Origin: JBDTME01 sp964583795
GTDB taxonomy: Bacteria > Patescibacteriota > Microgenomatia > UBA1400 > PJMF01
NCBI GenBank assembly: GCA_964583795.1
Contig: CAZOWX010000023.1
Location: 1 to 30,632, forward strand
DNA: 30,632 nucleotides
Reading direction: 5' to 3'
Below are positions 29,522-30,632 of this stretch, piece by piece. The position numbers and the translations under genes were made by a program. Under the pieces are notes generated by a model. The model saw nothing but the letters and a program-made list of their open reading frames with translations. It was not told the origin of the DNA and did not search any database. The first letter of the stretch is position 1, and each line of letters starts with the position of its first letter.

Positions 29522-29556
29522 CTAGAACCTAGAACCTAGAACCTAGAACCTAGAAC
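29522..29556. repeat. perfect 7-bp tandem array (CTAGAAC x5)
   Basis: Five identical CTAGAAC units, then a degenerate CTAAACCT running to the start codon at 29565. Because it lies directly before the ATG, unit-number changes would alter leader length without touching the coding frame. Confidence 0.92.
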
Positions 29557-29564
29557 CTAAACCT

Positions 29565-30617
29565 ATGATTCTTCGACCAATTTTAGACAACGAGAAACAA
29601 CTGTTTAACTCTGTGGTCACACATCCACTGCAGTCGTGGGAGTGGGGTGATTTCAAAGAGAAAGAAGGAGTTGCTGTTGAGCGCGTTGGTTTTTTTGAAG
29701 GTAACCAGTTAAAGAAAGCAATTCAAGTTTTTTTTCATAAAATCCCTCACACTTCTTATACCATGGGATACTTTCCAAAAGGGATCATGCCTGATGACGA
29801 TCAAATTTCTGCACTCAGACAACTGTCCAAACAGTACAATGCTGTGGCCGTGAAAATGGAACCCAATATATGTCAAAAAGTTGAGGGTGGAACTGGATTT
29901 GATCAGATAGTTCGCTTTTTGGAAGGTGAAGGATGTGTCTCTGGTAAGCCCTTGTTCACTCGATACACGTTCACTCTTTCGTTGACTGAAGACAAGAATC
30001 GACTACTCGCTCAGTTAAAGTCTAAAACGCGGTACAATGTTCATCTTGCTCAAAAAAAAGGTGTTCAAATAATTGAAAATACTACTGAAGAAGGGGTAAA
30101 GACTCATCTTGATATCCAAGAAGAAACAACCAAAAGGCAAGGTTTTTTTGCCCATTCTCGGGAGTATTTCGAGACGATGTGGAAAGTGTTAGGAAGTTCA
30201 GGTATGATGCGGATTTTTGAAGCGCGATATGAGGGAAAAGTACTGACTTCTTGGATAATGTTTATTTATCATGACAAACTCTATTACCCATATGGTGCAT
30301 CAAGTTCTGAAAATAGAGAGTTGATGGCAAGCAACCTTATGATGTGGGAGATGATTTTGTTTGGAAAATCGTTGGGTCTCAAAACTTTTGATATGTGGGG
30401 GGCGTTAGGACCATTTCCCGATAGAGAGGATCCCTGGTTTGGTTTTCATCGATTTAAGCAAGGATATGGCGGAGAACTTTGTGAGTTCTTGGGGACATAC
30501 GATTTAGTGATAAACCCCGCAATGTATCAGTTATTTAATCTAGCTGATAACTTTCGATGGGCATTCTTGAGAACAAAAGTAAAACTTTCTCACCTAATCT
30601 CTGGTATCAAAAAATAA
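29565..30617 (+). CDS. FemAB/FemX-family aminoacyl- or peptidyltransferase
   Basis: 350 aa, two GNAT-like halves. Visible: QSWEWGDFKEKEG near the N-terminus (family QS..WG..K), PHTSYTMGYFPKGIM, LLAQLKSKTRYNVHLAQKKGVQI (family K.RYN...A.K.GV), and ESARYEGK-like ARYEGKVLTSWIMFIYHDKLYYPYGASS. The C-terminal GLKTFDMWGALG and WFGFHRFKQGYGGELCEFLGTYDLV are typical of the family end. It adds amino acids from charged tRNAs to the peptidoglycan side chain, or a similar acyl transfer. No Shine-Dalgarno; the 7-bp array abuts the start. Confidence 0.93.
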   Translation: MILRPILDNEKQLFNSVVTHPLQSWEWGDFKEKEGVAVERVGFFEGNQLKKAIQVFFHKIPHTSYTMGYFPKGIMPDDDQISALRQLSKQYNAVAVKMEPNICQKVEGGTGFDQIVRFLEGEGCVSGKPLFTRYTFTLSLTEDKNRLLAQLKSKTRYNVHLAQKKGVQIIENTTEEGVKTHLDIQEETTKRQGFFAHSREYFETMWKVLGSSGMMRIFEARYEGKVLTSWIMFIYHDKLYYPYGASSSENRELMASNLMMWEMILFGKSLGLKTFDMWGALGPFPDREDPWFGFHRFKQGYGGELCEFLGTYDLVINPAMYQLFNLADNFRWAFLRTKVKLSHLISGIKK

Positions 30618-30632
30618 CTATAGTTGAGGTTT

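Noticed and set aside
1..30632. UGA recoding as in Gracilibacteria
   Set aside because: TGA ends many well-delimited proteins here (miaB, tkt, the SDR remnant) and Gly/Trp positions use normal codons.

Overview
The window looks like a piece of a small, moderately AT-rich bacterial chromosome, most plausibly from a Patescibacteria/CPR-type organism. That placement is an inference. It rests on compact genes, many family-only membrane proteins (DUF4153, DUF4349, DUF2207), a very divergent MiaA, a MiaB without its TRAM domain, a FemAB-like enzyme and tRNAs without encoded CCA. TGA is used as a stop throughout (for example miaB, tkt, msrB-side genes), so the recoded Gracilibacteria code is not in use. 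I cannot name a genus.

Layout. 1-2.4 kb (minus): tRNA isopentenyl/methylthio modification (miaB then miaA, the latter cut by the window edge) and a receiver-like small protein. 2.6-5.1 kb: a DUF4153 membrane protein, a small Cys-containing membrane protein and tRNA-Cys(GCA). 5.7-7.7 kb: a four-gene cluster, SRPBCC / DUF4349 / small membrane coiled coil / SRPBCC. 7.7-10.4 kb (minus): an envelope redox operon with a TTGACA-17-TAGGAT promoter: Met-rich MxKDx-like lipoprotein, thioredoxin-like lipoprotein, DipZ-type CcdA-thioredoxin fusion. 10.4-12 kb: XRE regulator plus DUF2178-like membrane protein, divergent from SppA peptidase. 12.1-14.9 kb: transketolase and transaldolase behind a promoter with three copies of a 21-bp motif. 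14.9-19.4 kb: DUF2207 protein, MsrB, a cupin resembling type II mannose-6-phosphate isomerase, and an M20 peptidase. 19.6-24.3 kb: membrane-bound class III nucleotidyl cyclase, EEP-family hydrolase, a two-component system, GIY-YIG protein and PAP2 phosphatase. 24.4-25.9 kb: cold-shock protein, then an unusual tRNA-Gln locus and an unrecognised 168-aa protein. 25.9-30.6 kb: rhodanese, a large helical protein, UppP, MsrA and a FemAB-like transferase.

The most unusual place is 24.8-25.4 kb. A promoter leads into a damaged tRNA-Gln copy carrying two perfect 17-nt hairpins exactly between U33 and C34 and ending in the T loop. A GIY-YIG gene follows that seems to start at ATA. Then comes an intact tRNA-Gln(CUG) with no convincing promoter of its own, fused to the last ~42 codons of an SDR dehydrogenase whose stop overlaps the next gene. 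The 57-bp direct repeats flanking the GIY-YIG gene make this look like a minimal tRNA-targeted mobile cassette.

Two other genome-wide-looking patterns stand out. First, a dozen genes at the head of transcription units have a -10 box ending only 6-10 nt before the start codon and no Shine-Dalgarno, while several downstream genes in operons do have one; this suggests widespread leaderless transcription and fixes several starts downstream of the longest reading frame. Second, intergenic regions carry period-8 (AACnnAAC) and period-7 tandem arrays. Functionally, three redox-repair loci (the DipZ operon, MsrA, MsrB) and three cell-wall/lipid-carrier genes (UppP, PAP2, FemAB) recur.
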